Source of the DNA: a gamma proteobacterium SCGC AB-629-P17
Lineage (GTDB): Bacteria > Pseudomonadota > Gammaproteobacteria > PS1 > Pseudothioglobaceae
Assembly: GCA_000372785.1 (NCBI GenBank)
Contig: KB889802.1
Span: 1-64,000, forward strand
Reading direction: 5' to 3'
Length of the DNA: 64,000 nt
Part shown: in pieces, positions 8,361 to 18,534 of the stretch
Layout of the letters: the number at the start of each line of letters is the position of its first letter
Numbering within the stretch: position 1 is the stretch's first letter
Translations under genes and position numbers: made by a program
The notes under the pieces: model-generated
Told to the model about the DNA's origin: nothing
Seen by the model: the letters and a program-made list of their open reading frames with translations, nothing else
Database searches by the model: none

Positions 8361-9210
8361 AGGTTGCTTGCCTTGATTTAGAGGCATTCGCTGAAAATCG
8401 CGATACAAAGTGTTTCAAATCTTTAATTTTTTCTTCTTTCTTAGTATTATCTGCTCGCATTCTTTCCTGAATAGCGGTCGCTACAATCATAAAGTTGTCG
8501 TAGCTTCCAGGAAAAACATTCAACGCGCCATAATCAAGGTCAGCCATATGTGTGCAGACGCCATTCAAAAAATGTCGGTCATGAGAAATAATCACCATGG
8601 TTGACTTGCGGGCGCTCAATATACCTTCCAACCAGCGAATTGAGTTGATGTCTAGGTTATTCGTTGGTTCATCCAATAGGAGTACATCAGGCTCAGAAAA
8701 AAGGGCCTGAGCCAGCAGAACTCGTAATTTCCATCCAGGTGCAATTTCATTCATCAAGCCATAGTGCTGTTCAAGAGGAATTTCAAGGCCCAGCAACAAT
8801 TCGCTTGCCGAAGATTCGGCGGAATAACCATCCATCTCTGCAAACTGCATTTCCAATTCTGCAACCTTAATTCCATCCTCTTCAGTCATTTCAGGGAGGG
8901 TATAAATACGGTCTCTCTCTTCCTTAATCTTCCATAATTCCTTATAGCCCATAATTACAGTGTCGACTACACGATACTTTTCAAAAGCGAACTGGTTCTG
9001 TGACAAAATACCAAGCCTTTGGCCTGCACCCACCGTGACCGAACCATGGGTTGGCTTTAACTCTGCTGTCAATATTTTCATTAAAGTCGATTTGCCGCAA
9101 CCATTGGCTCCTATCAAGCCATAACGTTTACCATCCTGAAACCTAACAGATATATTTTCAAACAAGGGTTTTTCACCAAATTGCATGGTGACATTGGCAG
9201 TAGAAATCAT
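8350..9210 (-). CDS. ybiT: ABC-F ATPase YbiT, N-terminal half (3' end replaced at junction)
   Basis: This is the first ATPase domain and linker of the ABC-F protein whose second half is at 1-824. Walker A is GANGCGKST (about 33-41), the degenerate signature region reads [15 protein letters not shown] and Walker B is [12 protein letters not shown], followed by [30 protein letters not shown] and LPEMTEEDG are specific to YbiT. The frame stops three codons after ATS because the sequence switches to the dehydrogenase gene at 8352. That TAG is a product of the junction and not a natural stop. The start ATG at 9210 lies 120 bp from the divergent ftsW start. Confidence 0.93.
   Translation of the reverse strand: MISTANVTMQFGEKPLFENISVRFQDGKRYGLIGANGCGKSTLMKILTAELKPTHGSVTVGAGQRLGILSQNQFAFEKYRVVDTVIMGYKELWKIKEERDRIYTLPEMTEEDGIKVAELEMQFAEMDGYSAESSASELLLGLEIPLEQHYGLMNEIAPGWKLRVLLAQALFSEPDVLLLDEPTNNLDINSIRWLEGILSARKSTMVIISHDRHFLNGVCTHMADLDYGALNVFPGSYDNFMIVATAIQERMRADNTKKEEKIKDLKHFVSRFSANASKSRQATSRL
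8353..8447 (-). repeat. 95-bp perfect inverted repeat, right copy
   Basis: Reverse complement of bases 1-95, with identity ending sharply at 8353. Beyond 8447 the N-terminal half of ybiT continues. Where the ybiT strand and the dehydrogenase strand meet, the two sources share TGCT-x-GAG, an imperfect 8-base microhomology typical of template-switch junctions. Confidence 0.97.
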
Positions 9211-9330
9211 GTACTTGGCTTAATTTTTAAAATGAAGCATTATCCCATATAGACTTAATTAAAGCTCAACTTTTATCCTTTAGGATATCTACTTAAACTT
9301 GTCCATATTGAGTATAAAATACAGTTTAAG

Positions 9331-10458
9331 ATGCTATCAGATCAAACCATGAGAACCAGGCAAATGCCAGATAAGTCGTTACTATCTGTGATAATAGCCT
9401 TGATTATTTTTGGCTGGATCATGTCATTTTCAGCTTCACTTGCCTACTTTGAAAGTTATTCATACTTCTTCAAACAGACGCTTTTCATAATAGTCGCTCT
9501 CGCTGCAGGTCTTGGAATTCTCAATACACCGATTTCGGTTCTTCAAAAATATTCGATGCCTTTATTTATTCTCTCTCTTGTCCTCCTGGTTGTTGTTTTT
9601 TTTCCGAAGCCAATTGGCCATGAGGTCAATGGCTCATCCCGTTGGATCAATTTTGTTTTCTTTAAGTTTCAACCTTCTGAACTCATGAAACTATCGATGG
9701 TACTTTTTATGGCTGGATTTTTAATACGTCAAGAGAGTGATGTTCGTAGCCCCTGGGTGGGGTTTATTAAAACCATATTTATTATTGGTATTGCCGATGT
9801 TTTACTATTGTTTGAAACTGATTTTGGCGCCCTATTAATCATTTCATTGACGGCATTAGCGATGCTTTTTGCAGCTGGTTCATATCTAAAACAGCTCGGC
9901 ATTGTCACTACAGGCTTGTTTACCGTAGTAGGAATATTTATAACATTCAACCCCAACCGTTTGGACCGACTAACATCATTCTGGAACGATTACACTCAAG
10001 TTCATCAAACATACCAAGCCTTGATAGGCATTGCCAGAGGAGAATGGTTTGGCACTGGACTGGGAGGCGGCATTCAAAAATACGCTTTGTTGCCTGAAAG
10101 ACATACCGATATGATTTTTGCAACAATTGGAGAAGAGTTGGGAATTGTAGGCATGCTTTTTGTCTTATTGTCATTTACCTATATATTGACCAAAGGTTTC
10201 AATATTGCGAAATTAGCATTGAAGAAGGGGAGAAAATACAGCTCCTATGTTGTCTTTGGTATTTGTACATGGTTTGCAATGCAAGTTACTGTCAACATTG
10301 GTATGAACCTGGGACTCCTTCCCCCTAAAGGATTTACCTTGCCGCTGTTAAGTTATGGTGGAACTTCGATGATTTTTGCCGTCATCTCATTAGCTATTAT
10401 TCTGAGAGTCGATATGGAAAACAAAACAAACTATTTTAAACAAAGAAAATATGTCTAA
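9331..10458 (+). CDS. ftsW: peptidoglycan glycosyltransferase FtsW (SEDS family)
   Basis: Polymerises lipid II during septum formation, as a partner of FtsI in the inner membrane. The 375 residues hold about ten hydrophobic helices. SEDS motifs include HEVNGSSRWI, FKFQPSELMKL, a large periplasmic loop with TGLGGGIQKYALLPERHTD and IGEELG, and the terminal PPKGFTLPLLSYGGTS. It overlaps murG by eight bases, the classic ftsW-murG order, which distinguishes it from rodA at 52125. The first ATG (9331) lacks a strong ribosome site, so starts at 9349 or 9364 are possible. Only these two genes of the division/cell-wall cluster are here. Confidence 0.92.
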   Translation: MLSDQTMRTRQMPDKSLLSVIIALIIFGWIMSFSASLAYFESYSYFFKQTLFIIVALAAGLGILNTPISVLQKYSMPLFILSLVLLVVVFFPKPIGHEVNGSSRWINFVFFKFQPSELMKLSMVLFMAGFLIRQESDVRSPWVGFIKTIFIIGIADVLLLFETDFGALLIISLTALAMLFAAGSYLKQLGIVTTGLFTVVGIFITFNPNRLDRLTSFWNDYTQVHQTYQALIGIARGEWFGTGLGGGIQKYALLPERHTDMIFATIGEELGIVGMLFVLLSFTYILTKGFNIAKLALKKGRKYSSYVVFGICTWFAMQVTVNIGMNLGLLPPKGFTLPLLSYGGTSMIFAVISLAIILRVDMENKTNYFKQRKYV

Positions 10459-11497
10459 AAAAGTTCTAATTATGGCCGGCGGTACTGGCGGTCATATTTT
10501 TCCAGCACTTGCCATTGCAAAAGAACTAACTAACCAAGGCGCTAAAATTGAGTGGTTGGGCGGTCGAAACAGTATGGAAGGATCACTAGTACCAAAACAT
10601 GGCTATCAACTCCATCGTGTCCATACCAGTGGCTTAAGAGGAAAAAACCTTCTAACACTTTTAAAAGCTTTTTTCTTGCTATGCCTCGGTTTGATTGAAA
10701 CGATTTTTGTTTTTCTCAGGTTTCGACCTGACAGAGTTGTTGGTATGGGCGGCTATGCTTCGGGTATTGGAGGCATTGTTGCCAAAATATTTTTTATCCC
10801 CTTAATTATTCATGAACAAAACGCCATCCCAGGAACTACAAATAAATTGCTCGGAAAGTTTGCTCAACAAAGCCTCCAGGCTTTTGAAAATACCTTTGAT
10901 TTATCGATAAAAGCTGTAACCGTTGGCAACCCTATTCTGTTCACTCCAGAGCTTAAAAATACACCTGAATTAGTGAATAATCTGCTTGTTTTGGGCGGTT
11001 CACTTGGCGCCCAAAAAATTAATGAAACGATTACAAGTATCAAAACACCACTAAATATATGGCATCAGACCGGTGTCAAACATTTAGAGTCTGTCAAACT
11101 GGCATATCAAAACAATCCGAATACCAATCTTTGTATTGAATCGTTTATAGAAAATATGGCAGAGGCTTATGCATGGGCAGATGTGGTTGTATGCCGTTCT
11201 GGAGCAATGACTGTATCAGAATTGGTGGCAACTAAAACAATAGCTATTCTTGTTCCTTTTCCTTACGCAGTTGATAACCATCAAACAAAAAATGCTCAAT
11301 ACCTGTCTGATCAGGGTGCTGGTATATTACTTGAAGAGTCTCTTCTAAATGCAGAGACTATAGACATGCAATTACGCTCCTTAACCACTAATAAATTAAA
11401 AGAAATGACAAGTGCTTTGGAGTCACTTCAAATACCCAGTCCAGAGAAAATGATTGTCGATTATATATTAATACCTAATCGATCAAAAAGTAGCTGA
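10451..11497 (+). CDS. murG: UDP-GlcNAc:lipid I N-acetylglucosaminyltransferase MurG
   Basis: Adds GlcNAc to lipid I to make lipid II on the cytoplasmic side of the inner membrane. The 348-residue GT28 protein has the glycine-rich [15 protein letters not shown] near the start, GMGGYASG and HEQNAIPG in the N-lobe, and the nucleotide-sugar site [13 protein letters not shown] with [14 protein letters not shown] in the C-lobe. It overlaps ftsW by eight bases. Its last 37 bases overlap, convergently, the 3' end of bioB, an unusually long tail-to-tail overlap with no terminator between them. Confidence 0.96.
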   Translation: MSKKVLIMAGGTGGHIFPALAIAKELTNQGAKIEWLGGRNSMEGSLVPKHGYQLHRVHTSGLRGKNLLTLLKAFFLLCLGLIETIFVFLRFRPDRVVGMGGYASGIGGIVAKIFFIPLIIHEQNAIPGTTNKLLGKFAQQSLQAFENTFDLSIKAVTVGNPILFTPELKNTPELVNNLLVLGGSLGAQKINETITSIKTPLNIWHQTGVKHLESVKLAYQNNPNTNLCIESFIENMAEAYAWADVVVCRSGAMTVSELVATKTIAILVPFPYAVDNHQTKNAQYLSDQGAGILLEESLLNAETIDMQLRSLTTNKLKEMTSALESLQIPSPEKMIVDYILIPNRSKSS

Positions 11498-12402
11498 TCA
11501 TTTGCGACAGTTGGGTTATCGGTTGTCAGTAATTGCTCACCATAAAAAATTGAATTTGCACCAGCAAAGAAACAAAGTGCTTGCATACTTTCGCCCATTT
11601 CGAGTCTTCCTGCAGATAAGCGTACGACTGATTTAGGCATTAAAATTCTTGCTACTGCAATGGTTCGCACGAACTCGCTTTCGCTTGGTGGTTTGACATT
11701 CTCGAAAGGAGTGCCTGGTATTGGTACCAATAAATTAATAGGAACACTGTCAGGATGTATATCCAAATTAGCTAAGGATTGAAGCATTGATGCGCGGTCT
11801 GTTTCAGTTTCTCCCAAACCCAAGATCCCACCACTGCAGACGTTAATGTCAGCATTTTTTACCGCCTCTAGAGTGTCTAGTCTGTCCTGGAAGTGTCGAG
11901 TCGTGACAACGTTAGAGTAGTGCTCCTTTGAGGTATCTATATTGTGATTATAGTAATCTAAGCCAGCATCTTTCAATGTACAAGCTTGCTCCTGAGTGAG
12001 CATACCCAAAGTGACACATGTTTCCATACCCATCGCTTTGACACCCTTGATCATTGGAATCACTTTGTCAAGACTTTTATCGGTGGGATTTCGCCAAGCA
12101 GCCCCCATACAAAATCTAGAGGCTCCCTTCTCTTTCGCTTCTTTTGCTTGTTGTAACACTTGATCAATTTCCATTAATTTTTCTCGCTCAAGACCAGTAT
12201 CGTATTTGGAGCTTTGAGAGCAATAAGAACAATCTTCTGGGCAGGCACCAGTCTTAATATTAAGTAAAGAGCTGACCTGAACTTGGTTTGGATCAAAAAC
12301 CTCTCTATGTATACTGTGAGCCATAAAAATTAGATCATTAAAAGGCATCTCAAAGAGCGCCTTTATTTCTTCTAATTTCCAATCATTTCGAACTTCGATC
12401 AT
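11461..12402 (-). CDS. bioB: biotin synthase
   Basis: Radical-SAM enzyme inserting sulfur into dethiobiotin. The 313 residues contain the [4Fe-4S]/SAM motif CPEDCSYC with Cys54, Cys58 and Cys61. MGAAWRNP, the YNHNIDTS strand and [11 protein letters not shown] follow, and the conserved RLSAGR near the C-terminus carries the arginine that ligates the [2Fe-2S] cluster. The gene stands alone, without bioF/H/C/D around it. It is separated from the upstream glnA by a strong terminator and overlaps murG tail to tail by 37 bp. Confidence 0.96.
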   Translation of the reverse strand: MIEVRNDWKLEEIKALFEMPFNDLIFMAHSIHREVFDPNQVQVSSLLNIKTGACPEDCSYCSQSSKYDTGLEREKLMEIDQVLQQAKEAKEKGASRFCMGAAWRNPTDKSLDKVIPMIKGVKAMGMETCVTLGMLTQEQACTLKDAGLDYYNHNIDTSKEHYSNVVTTRHFQDRLDTLEAVKNADINVCSGGILGLGETETDRASMLQSLANLDIHPDSVPINLLVPIPGTPFENVKPPSESEFVRTIAVARILMPKSVVRLSAGRLEMGESMQALCFFAGANSIFYGEQLLTTDNPTVANDQLLFDRLGINI

Positions 12403-12462
12403 TTTCTTTTATGAGATTTTTTGATTAATTTTACCGTATACCGAAGTCATAAAAATAACAAT

Positions 12463-12489
12463 AAAAAGCCGCGCATTGCGCGGCTTTTT
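12463..12489 (-). terminator. strong intrinsic terminator downstream of glnA
   Basis: A 12-bp perfect stem AAAAAGCCGCGC / GCGCGGCTTTTT with an ATT loop lies 21 bases beyond the glnA stop. T runs are present in both orientations, but the only gene that ends here is glnA on the minus strand. Confidence 0.93.
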
Positions 12490-12509
12490 ATTTTCTTAAT
12501 GCTGAATTA

Positions 12510-13916
12510 TTAGCAGCTATAGTATAGATCGAACTCAAGCGGCTGAGGTGAAGATCTCATTGCTGTGACTTCTTGCATTTTTAATTCAATAAATGAATCA
12601 ATAACCTCATCAGTAAAGACACCACCCTGCTTTAGAAATTCACGGTCTTCATCTAATGCTTCAAGTGCTATGTGGAGCATACCGCTAACCTTTGGTATAC
12701 CTGTTGTGTCAGATTCGTATAGGTCTTGGTCAACAGGTTCTCCTGGATGAATCTTGTTCTTAATGCCATCCAGACCTGCCATAAGCATCGCTGCAAAAGC
12801 CAAGTATGGGTTTGCAGTTGAATCCGGGAAACGCACTTCAACACGACGACCTTTTGGGTTTGAAACATAAGGAATACGAATCGCGGCAGAACGGTTTTTA
12901 GCCGAATAAGCTAGCATTTCTGGCGCCTCAAAACCGGGAACCAGACGTTTGTATGAGTTTGTAGAAGGATTGGTAATGGCATTTAAGGCACGAGCATGCT
13001 TGATAATGCCTCCAATGTAGTAAAGCGCTGTTTCACTGAGATTACCATAACCGTCACCGTCAAATATGTTGACACCATCTTTCGAAAGAGACTGATGGAC
13101 GTGCATACCATTACCATTATCAACCGCAATCGGTTTCGGCATGAATGTAGCAGTTTTGCCATATAGATGAGCAACGTTGTGAACACAGTACTTTAAGATT
13201 TGTGTTTCGTCGGCCTTTTTCACCATTGTATTGAATAATGCGCCAATTTCACATTGTCCTGCAGTACCCACTTCATGGTGATGGACCTCTGTCGTTACAC
13301 CCATCTCCTCGATCGCCAAACACATTTGAGATCGGAGGTCATGCAACGAGTCGACAGGAGGCACCGGAAAGTATCCACCCTTGATGTGTGGACGGTGACC
13401 TTTGTTACCACCTTCCATATCTTCAGCCGAATTCCAGGCAGCCTCTTCAGAACTGATCTCATAAAAAGCCTTACCCAAACCAAAACCTGCATCCCACTTG
13501 ATGCCATCAAAGACAAAGAATTCAGGCTCGTTACCGAAATAAGCTGTATCAGCAATACCAGTTTCTATAAGGTAGGCCTCTGCACGAGCAGCAAGAGATC
13601 GGGGATCTTTAACATAAGGCTTCAAATCATTTGGTTCAATGACATTGCAACGCACATTGAGTGTCACCTCTTCAGTAAAAGGATCCAATATAGCCGTTTC
13701 AGTATCTGGCATTAAAATCATGTCAGAATCATTGATATCTTTCCAGCCAGCAACCGAAGAGCCGTCAAACATTTGACCCTCTTCTAATTTTTCAACATCG
13801 ATTGTATGTGAGGGCACACTTACGTGTTGTTCTTTACCTTTGGTATCGGTAAAACGAAAATCAACAAACTTTACGCCTTGATCTTCAATCATTTTTATTA
13901 CATCTTTTGCAGACAT
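12510..13916 (-). CDS. glnA: glutamine synthetase type I
   Basis: Makes glutamine from glutamate, ammonia and ATP, the main ammonium-assimilation step; a cytoplasmic dodecamer. The 468 residues match GSI-beta: [12 protein letters not shown] near residue 50, the metal-site segments EPEFFVFD and [23 protein letters not shown], the ATP-site [17 protein letters not shown], and [10 protein letters not shown]. The region before IPKVSG contains DQDLYE, placing a tyrosine where the adenylylated Tyr397 lies, so covalent control by GlnE is likely. The ribosome site is AGGAG, seven bases before ATG. Two inverted repeats precede the gene. Confidence 0.97.
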   Translation of the reverse strand: MSAKDVIKMIEDQGVKFVDFRFTDTKGKEQHVSVPSHTIDVEKLEEGQMFDGSSVAGWKDINDSDMILMPDTETAILDPFTEEVTLNVRCNVIEPNDLKPYVKDPRSLAARAEAYLIETGIADTAYFGNEPEFFVFDGIKWDAGFGLGKAFYEISSEEAAWNSAEDMEGGNKGHRPHIKGGYFPVPPVDSLHDLRSQMCLAIEEMGVTTEVHHHEVGTAGQCEIGALFNTMVKKADETQILKYCVHNVAHLYGKTATFMPKPIAVDNGNGMHVHQSLSKDGVNIFDGDGYGNLSETALYYIGGIIKHARALNAITNPSTNSYKRLVPGFEAPEMLAYSAKNRSAAIRIPYVSNPKGRRVEVRFPDSTANPYLAFAAMLMAGLDGIKNKIHPGEPVDQDLYESDTTGIPKVSGMLHIALEALDEDREFLKQGGVFTDEVIDSFIELKMQEVTAMRSSPQPLEFDLYYSC

Positions 13917-13952
13917 ATTAATCTCCTAATATATATAAATTAGATTAAGCTT

Positions 13953-14016
13953 TGACAGGCATTGTCAGGAAAGTCTGCGCCGTTGCAAACAAAATATTGA
14001 CTCTCAGAGAGGTCAA
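13953..14016 (-). promoter_or_regulatory. two inverted repeats upstream of glnA, possible operator region
   Basis: TGACA-GGCAT-TGTCA lies at 13953-13967. A second, TTGA...TCAA with an inner CTCTC/GAGAG stem and one bulged base, lies at 13997-14016. Both sit in the 130-bp leader of glnA, where nitrogen control would be expected. Neither fits the NtrC consensus, and I see no sigma-54 GG/GC pair, so the factor is unknown. Confidence 0.3.
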
Positions 14017-14047
14017 CATGAGTATTTTTTTCAGAGGTCGATTATAC

Positions 14048-14269
14048 CTAATTCTTTTCAATTAACAGAACAATTTTTTCAGCTCGCTCTTCAACCTCAA
14101 GAACGCTATGGCCATGCACTCTGCACCAAGCCGGAATGTCATGTTTAACGCCAGGGTCAGTCGCAAAAATCTCAATCTTGTCACCCACAGATAGATCACC
14201 AATCTTTTGACTGAGTTTAATTACCGGCATTGGGCACATCAGTCGAGTTGCATCCAAAGTATGTGTCAT
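14048..14269 (-). CDS. tusA: TusA/SirA-family sulfurtransferase
   Basis: Small sulfur-carrier protein of the TusA family, which receives persulfide sulfur on one cysteine and passes it on for tRNA thiolation or cofactor pathways. It has 73 residues from the ATG that overlaps the hemF stop as ATGA. A GTG nine bases upstream is also in frame but less likely. The active motif CPMPV has Cys at position 12, preceded by LDATRL. A second cysteine in PAWCRVHGH is common in the family. It is the last gene of the xerC-tsaC-hemF-tusA chain. In sulfur-oxidising relatives TusA-like proteins also work in dissimilatory sulfur transfer, but no such genes flank it here. Confidence 0.88.
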   Translation of the reverse strand: MTHTLDATRLMCPMPVIKLSQKIGDLSVGDKIEIFATDPGVKHDIPAWCRVHGHSVLEVEERAEKIVLLIEKN

Positions 14270-15168
14270 TTGATCCACTTCTTAGGCATCAAATAATGAT
14301 TATATAGTTTTTCTTCTTCGCTATCCTCTTTCACTTGGAACTGATATGACCATCTGACCTCTGGAGGCATTGACATCAAAATCGACTCCGTTCTACCGCC
14401 ACTTTGAAGACCAAACAAGGTTCCCCGATCATAAATCAAATTAAATTCAACGTAGCGACCTCGGCGATAAAGTTGAAAATCTCTCTCCTTTTTTCCATAA
14501 GTAGTATCTTTTCGCTTTACGACGATTGGAAGATAAGCCTCGGTAAAGTGATCACCCACACTTTTTATAAATTCAAAGCATCTATCAAAGCCACCCTCAT
14601 TAAGGTCATCAAAAAATAGCCCTCCTATACCGCGTTGTTCGTCTCTATGATTAAGATAGAAATATTCATCACACCATTTTTTGTATTTTGAATAAACTTT
14701 TTCACCAAAAGGAAGGCAAGCTTTTTTGGCGGTCGTATGCCAATGCACTGCATCCTCATCAAATCCATAGAAGGGGGTTAAGTCAAATCCTCCTCCGAAC
14801 CACCATACAGGATCTTTTCCGGGCTCTTCTGCAACAAAAAAACGTACATTTAAATGGACAGTGGGTACGTATGGATTCTGCGGATGGAGCACCAAAGAAA
14901 CTCCAAGCGCAGTATATTTTCTGCCTTCCAACTCTGGTCGAAGAGCGGTTGCAGATTTTGGCATTTTATTGCCTTGAACGATTGAGAAGTTGACACCTCC
15001 TTTCTCAAAGACATTGCCATCACAAATAACACTGGTAATGCCACTCCCATTTCCATCTTTCTTTGTCCAGTGATCATTTTCAAAAATAGCGCCACCATCG
15101 AGCGACTCCAAATCAGAACAGATGTTTTCTTGCAATTGTTGAAGATATTTTTTTACTTGCTCTATCAT
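14266..15168 (-). CDS. hemF: oxygen-dependent coproporphyrinogen III oxidase
   Basis: Oxidatively decarboxylates coproporphyrinogen III to protoporphyrinogen IX in haem synthesis, using O2, so the organism respires oxygen. The 300-residue protein has the family blocks [62 protein letters not shown] and [10 protein letters not shown]. Length is normal. Both ends overlap the neighbours by ATGA (tsaC upstream, tusA downstream), indicating translational coupling. Confidence 0.97.
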   Translation of the reverse strand: MIEQVKKYLQQLQENICSDLESLDGGAIFENDHWTKKDGNGSGITSVICDGNVFEKGGVNFSIVQGNKMPKSATALRPELEGRKYTALGVSLVLHPQNPYVPTVHLNVRFFVAEEPGKDPVWWFGGGFDLTPFYGFDEDAVHWHTTAKKACLPFGEKVYSKYKKWCDEYFYLNHRDEQRGIGGLFFDDLNEGGFDRCFEFIKSVGDHFTEAYLPIVVKRKDTTYGKKERDFQLYRRGRYVEFNLIYDRGTLFGLQSGGRTESILMSMPPEVRWSYQFQVKEDSEEEKLYNHYLMPKKWIK

Positions 15169-15716
15169 CGATGGCGTTTCCCTGTAACCAAATCAATTAT
15201 TATCGAAGGTTCTGAATTATACTTATTTGGAGGCAATGCATACAAAAGGGATTCATTAAAGTAAGCCTTCAATTCAGTCATATTTGTAGCAACTTTTTGA
15301 CCTTGCAGATTAGCACTAGTGGAAATTAGTGCAGAGCCGGTATTTTCGCAAAAATAAATCACTAACGGATCAGAGGTAATTCTCACAGCAACAAGATCAC
15401 TGGATCCACTAATTAAACTTGATGTACTTGCAGATTTTGGCACTAAATAGGTCGTAGGGACGCTAGTTGGCTGACCAAGCTTGTTTCTTAAGTTAATATC
15501 AAGATTTGTATCAATATAGGGTAATACATACTCCACATCAGAAGCAAGTAATATAAAACCCTTATCAAGGTCTCTTTGTTTGAGGTCAATCAATTCTTTA
15601 ATCGCTCTTGGATTGTTCACCAAGCAAGCTAAACCGTAGACTGTATCGGAAGGATGCGCAATAACTCCTCTCATTAAATGACGCAAAGCTAACTTTTTTT
15701 CAATCATTGAGATCAT
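15165..15716 (-). CDS. tsaC: L-threonylcarbamoyladenylate synthase TsaC
   Basis: Makes threonylcarbamoyl-AMP from threonine, bicarbonate and ATP, the first step of t6A37 modification of ANN-decoding tRNAs. The 183 residues show the YrdC/Sua5 fold: [15 protein letters not shown] near the start, the [12 protein letters not shown] segment and [12 protein letters not shown] later. It lacks the extra Sua5 C-terminal domain, so it is the short TsaC type. Start ATG 15716 overlaps the xerC stop (ATGA). A second ATG three codons on is possible. hemF follows with another four-base overlap, the same neighbour order seen near aroE/hemF in other gammaproteobacteria. Confidence 0.93.
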   Translation of the reverse strand: MISMIEKKLALRHLMRGVIAHPSDTVYGLACLVNNPRAIKELIDLKQRDLDKGFILLASDVEYVLPYIDTNLDINLRNKLGQPTSVPTTYLVPKSASTSSLISGSSDLVAVRITSDPLVIYFCENTGSALISTSANLQGQKVATNMTELKAYFNESLLYALPPNKYNSEPSIIIDLVTGKRHR

Positions 15717-16627
15717 TTTTTAGCTCTGGGATGAAACTCATCATAGACTTTCGATAATTCCAAAAAATCTAAGTGCGTATATACTTGGGTACTTTTAATA
15801 CTCTTGTGACCCAAAAACTCTTGTACAGACCTAAGATCATGACTTGATTGAAGGAAATGAGTCGCAGCAGCATGGCGAAGCATATGGGGATGAACGTTGA
15901 CAGTCACTCCAACTTCAAGAGCTCTTTTTTTGACAATATTTTGTACAGTACGAGGGCTAATTCTATGATTTTTTGAGTTCACAAATAAGGCATCATTTTC
16001 ACAGCCAGGCCTCTTTGATAGATATATTTCAACTGCACCAATGGCTGAACGCCCTATTGGCGAAAATCGAGTCTTTCCGCCCTTACCTTTTACTCTCACA
16101 AATCCCTCTTCTAGATCAAGATCATTGATGTCAATACCTACCAACTCGGAGACTCTCAAGCCACATGAATACATTAGCTCTATCATAACCACCGCACGTA
16201 GCTCTGAATATAACCCAGAACTCAAAGTGGTCATTCTTTTAAGGTCATCAAAATCGATTGTTTTTGGTAAAACTTGATCAATTTTAGGAGTCTGGATAGA
16301 AATCACACAATTTTCAGTCAATACACCCTGTTTCACCAGAAAAGCAAAAAAACCGCGTATCGAAGATAAATACCTTCTGATTGACCTTGCAGATACCCCT
16401 CTATGACGAAGCCCCATAACAAAAAGATTTAAAGTATCAGTCTCTACATCTTGCCATTCAACAACAGAATTTTCTAAACAAAAAGATAGAAACTTAGATA
16501 AATCTCTTTGATAGGCAGAAATAGTGTTCGAGGCATAGAGTTTCTCGACCTCAAGGTAGGCAACAAATTGATCAATTTGTTCAACTAAAATATGGCTTTG
16601 GTACTTGTTTTTTTCCTGATTGACCAT
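15713..16627 (-). CDS. xerC: tyrosine recombinase XerC
   Basis: Site-specific recombinase that with XerD resolves chromosome dimers at dif. The 304 residues have an N-terminal SAM-like domain (SNTISAYQRDLSKFLSFC) and the catalytic domain with Arg in SCGLRVSEL, H-x-x-R in HPHMLRHAAATHF, His in FLGHKSIKSTQ and the Tyr nucleophile in VYTHLDF. The ending [19 protein letters not shown] is characteristic of XerC rather than XerD or integrases. No dif site or mobile element lies next to it. It heads a four-gene overlapping operon and is divergent from htpG, with 37 bp between the starts. Confidence 0.95.
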   Translation of the reverse strand: MVNQEKNKYQSHILVEQIDQFVAYLEVEKLYASNTISAYQRDLSKFLSFCLENSVVEWQDVETDTLNLFVMGLRHRGVSARSIRRYLSSIRGFFAFLVKQGVLTENCVISIQTPKIDQVLPKTIDFDDLKRMTTLSSGLYSELRAVVMIELMYSCGLRVSELVGIDINDLDLEEGFVRVKGKGGKTRFSPIGRSAIGAVEIYLSKRPGCENDALFVNSKNHRISPRTVQNIVKKRALEVGVTVNVHPHMLRHAAATHFLQSSHDLRSVQEFLGHKSIKSTQVYTHLDFLELSKVYDEFHPRAKK

Positions 16628-16664
16628 ATCTTAGCATTTTACGTTAAACGATAAAGGAATTCAT

Positions 16665-18518
16665 ATGAGTCAAAAACAAACACACGCGTTTCAAACAGAA
16701 GTATCTCAACTGCTTCACCTTATGGTTCACTCCTTATACTCTAATAAAGAGATTTTTTTAAGGGAGTTGATCTCAAACGCTTCAGATGCGATCGATAAAC
16801 TTAAATTTGAATCACTGTCTAATGATTCATTGGTTGAGGGAAAGGAAGAACGAAACATCCATATTGATGTTGATAAAGAGGCTGGAACGATCACAATCAG
16901 AGACAACGGTATCGGCATGAACCAAGATGAAGTGATGGAAAATATCGGTACTATAGCAAACTCGGGAACTCGAAAATATCTAGAAAGTCTTGACAAAAAT
17001 CAAGCTCAAGATTCGAACCTAATCGGGCAGTTTGGAGTTGGCTTCTATTCATCATTTATAGTTTCAAATACAGTTACCCTTATCAGCCGAAAAGCAGGAG
17101 ATAAAAAGGTAAATGGAACCAAATGGGTCTCTAAGGGTAAAGGAGATTATTCCATCGAAACAATAGAAGTAGATGAATGTGGAACATCGGTTACTCTTGA
17201 TATCAAAAAAGCTGAAAAAGAGTTCCTGGATGATTATCGCATTCGTGGCATTGTCTCTAAGTATTCAGACCATATAACTGTTCCAATTATGATGATTAAA
17301 TCTTCAGAAGATGAGAACCTTATTGAGTATGAGACGATCAACAAAGCAACCGCTTTTTGGGCTCAAGATAAAAAAGATCTATCGCAAAAGGATTATGATG
17401 AATTCTATAAATCATTAACCTATGATTTTGAGGGGCCTTTGACTCAAATATACAATAAATTGGAAGGCAAGCTAGACTATACATCTTTACTTTTTATACC
17501 TAGAAAGGCACCATTTGATATGTGGGAACCTAAAAGAAAAGGTGGAGTAAAGCTCTATGCTAAGAGAGTTTTTATCATGGAGGGTAATGAGGAACTATTG
17601 CCTCAATATCTGCGCTTTATCAAAGGTGTCATCGATACAGATGATCTATCGCTCAATGTTTCTAGAGAAATTTTACAAGGAAGCAAAGTGGTTGATACGA
17701 TTCGTAAAGCGTCTGTTAAACGAATCCTGTCTGAGTTGGATAAGATGTCAAAAAATAAGCCAGAGGATTATGCAATATTCTGGAAAGAATTTGGCATGGT
17801 TATGAAAGAAGGAGTTGTTGAAGATTTTGCCAATAAAGACAAAATTTCAAAGCTATTGCGATTCGCTACAACTAACAATGGTAGTGAAGAACAAACAGTT
17901 TCACTTAAAGATTATGTTGAACGTATGAATGATGATCAAAAAACCATTTATTACGTAACTGCCGACAACTACACTGCTGCTAAAGGTTCACCTCATTTGG
18001 AAATTTTTAAACAAAAGGATATCGAAGTGTTGCTTTTATCTGATCGCGTTGATGAGTGGCTTGTAGCAAATTTTGGTGACTATGAAGAACTTCCTCTTAA
18101 ATCAATTGCTAAAGGCGACCTAGAAGACTTGGATTCAAAAGAAGATAAGAAGAAAAAAGAAAAAACAGCCAAAGATTTTGAAAAGGTCATCGATAAGGTA
18201 CAAAAGATCCTTGAAAATCAAGTCAAAGAGGTTAAGGTTTCGAGTCGTCTAAGTGAATCCCCTTCTTGCCTTATTGCTGATGAAAACGAGATGGGCAGCA
18301 ACATGGAACGCATCATGAAGTCACTAGGCCAAGATGTCCCAGAAACTAAGCCAATTCTTGAAATTAATCCAAAACATCCTTTGGTTAAAAAACTCAAAAC
18401 CAAGGTCGATAAAGATCTCGTGAAGGTTTTATTTGACCAAGCTGTTCTCAGCGAAGGAGGACAAATCAAAGAACCAGCTGAGTTTGTGAAGCGCATGAAT
18501 AAGCTCATGCTTGGATAA
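16665..18518 (+). CDS. htpG: molecular chaperone HtpG (Hsp90)
   Basis: ATP-dependent cytoplasmic chaperone. The 617 residues contain the N-terminal GHKL ATPase motifs ELISNASDAIDKL, DNGIGM, NSGTRKYL and GQFGVGFYSSFIV. The middle domain has NVSREILQGS with the catalytic arginine, and a C-terminal dimerisation region follows. A charged stretch DSKEDKKKKEKT lies near residue 490. The ribosome site AAGGAA precedes the ATG. A heat-shock promoter, if present, must lie in or near the xerC start, since only 37 bp separate the divergent genes; I could not identify one. A hairpin terminator follows the stop. Confidence 0.98.
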   Translation: MSQKQTHAFQTEVSQLLHLMVHSLYSNKEIFLRELISNASDAIDKLKFESLSNDSLVEGKEERNIHIDVDKEAGTITIRDNGIGMNQDEVMENIGTIANSGTRKYLESLDKNQAQDSNLIGQFGVGFYSSFIVSNTVTLISRKAGDKKVNGTKWVSKGKGDYSIETIEVDECGTSVTLDIKKAEKEFLDDYRIRGIVSKYSDHITVPIMMIKSSEDENLIEYETINKATAFWAQDKKDLSQKDYDEFYKSLTYDFEGPLTQIYNKLEGKLDYTSLLFIPRKAPFDMWEPKRKGGVKLYAKRVFIMEGNEELLPQYLRFIKGVIDTDDLSLNVSREILQGSKVVDTIRKASVKRILSELDKMSKNKPEDYAIFWKEFGMVMKEGVVEDFANKDKISKLLRFATTNNGSEEQTVSLKDYVERMNDDQKTIYYVTADNYTAAKGSPHLEIFKQKDIEVLLLSDRVDEWLVANFGDYEELPLKSIAKGDLEDLDSKEDKKKKEKTAKDFEKVIDKVQKILENQVKEVKVSSRLSESPSCLIADENEMGSNMERIMKSLGQDVPETKPILEINPKHPLVKKLKTKVDKDLVKVLFDQAVLSEGGQIKEPAEFVKRMNKLMLG

Positions 18519-18534
18519 TTAATATTGATGTAAT

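Noticed and set aside
13917-14047. Sigma-54 promoter for glnA
   Set aside because: A TTGC is present but without the paired GG element at the right distance.
15713-16627. Integrase of a mobile element
   Set aside because: The C-terminal sequence is that of chromosomal XerC, and the gene sits in a housekeeping operon without attachment sites.
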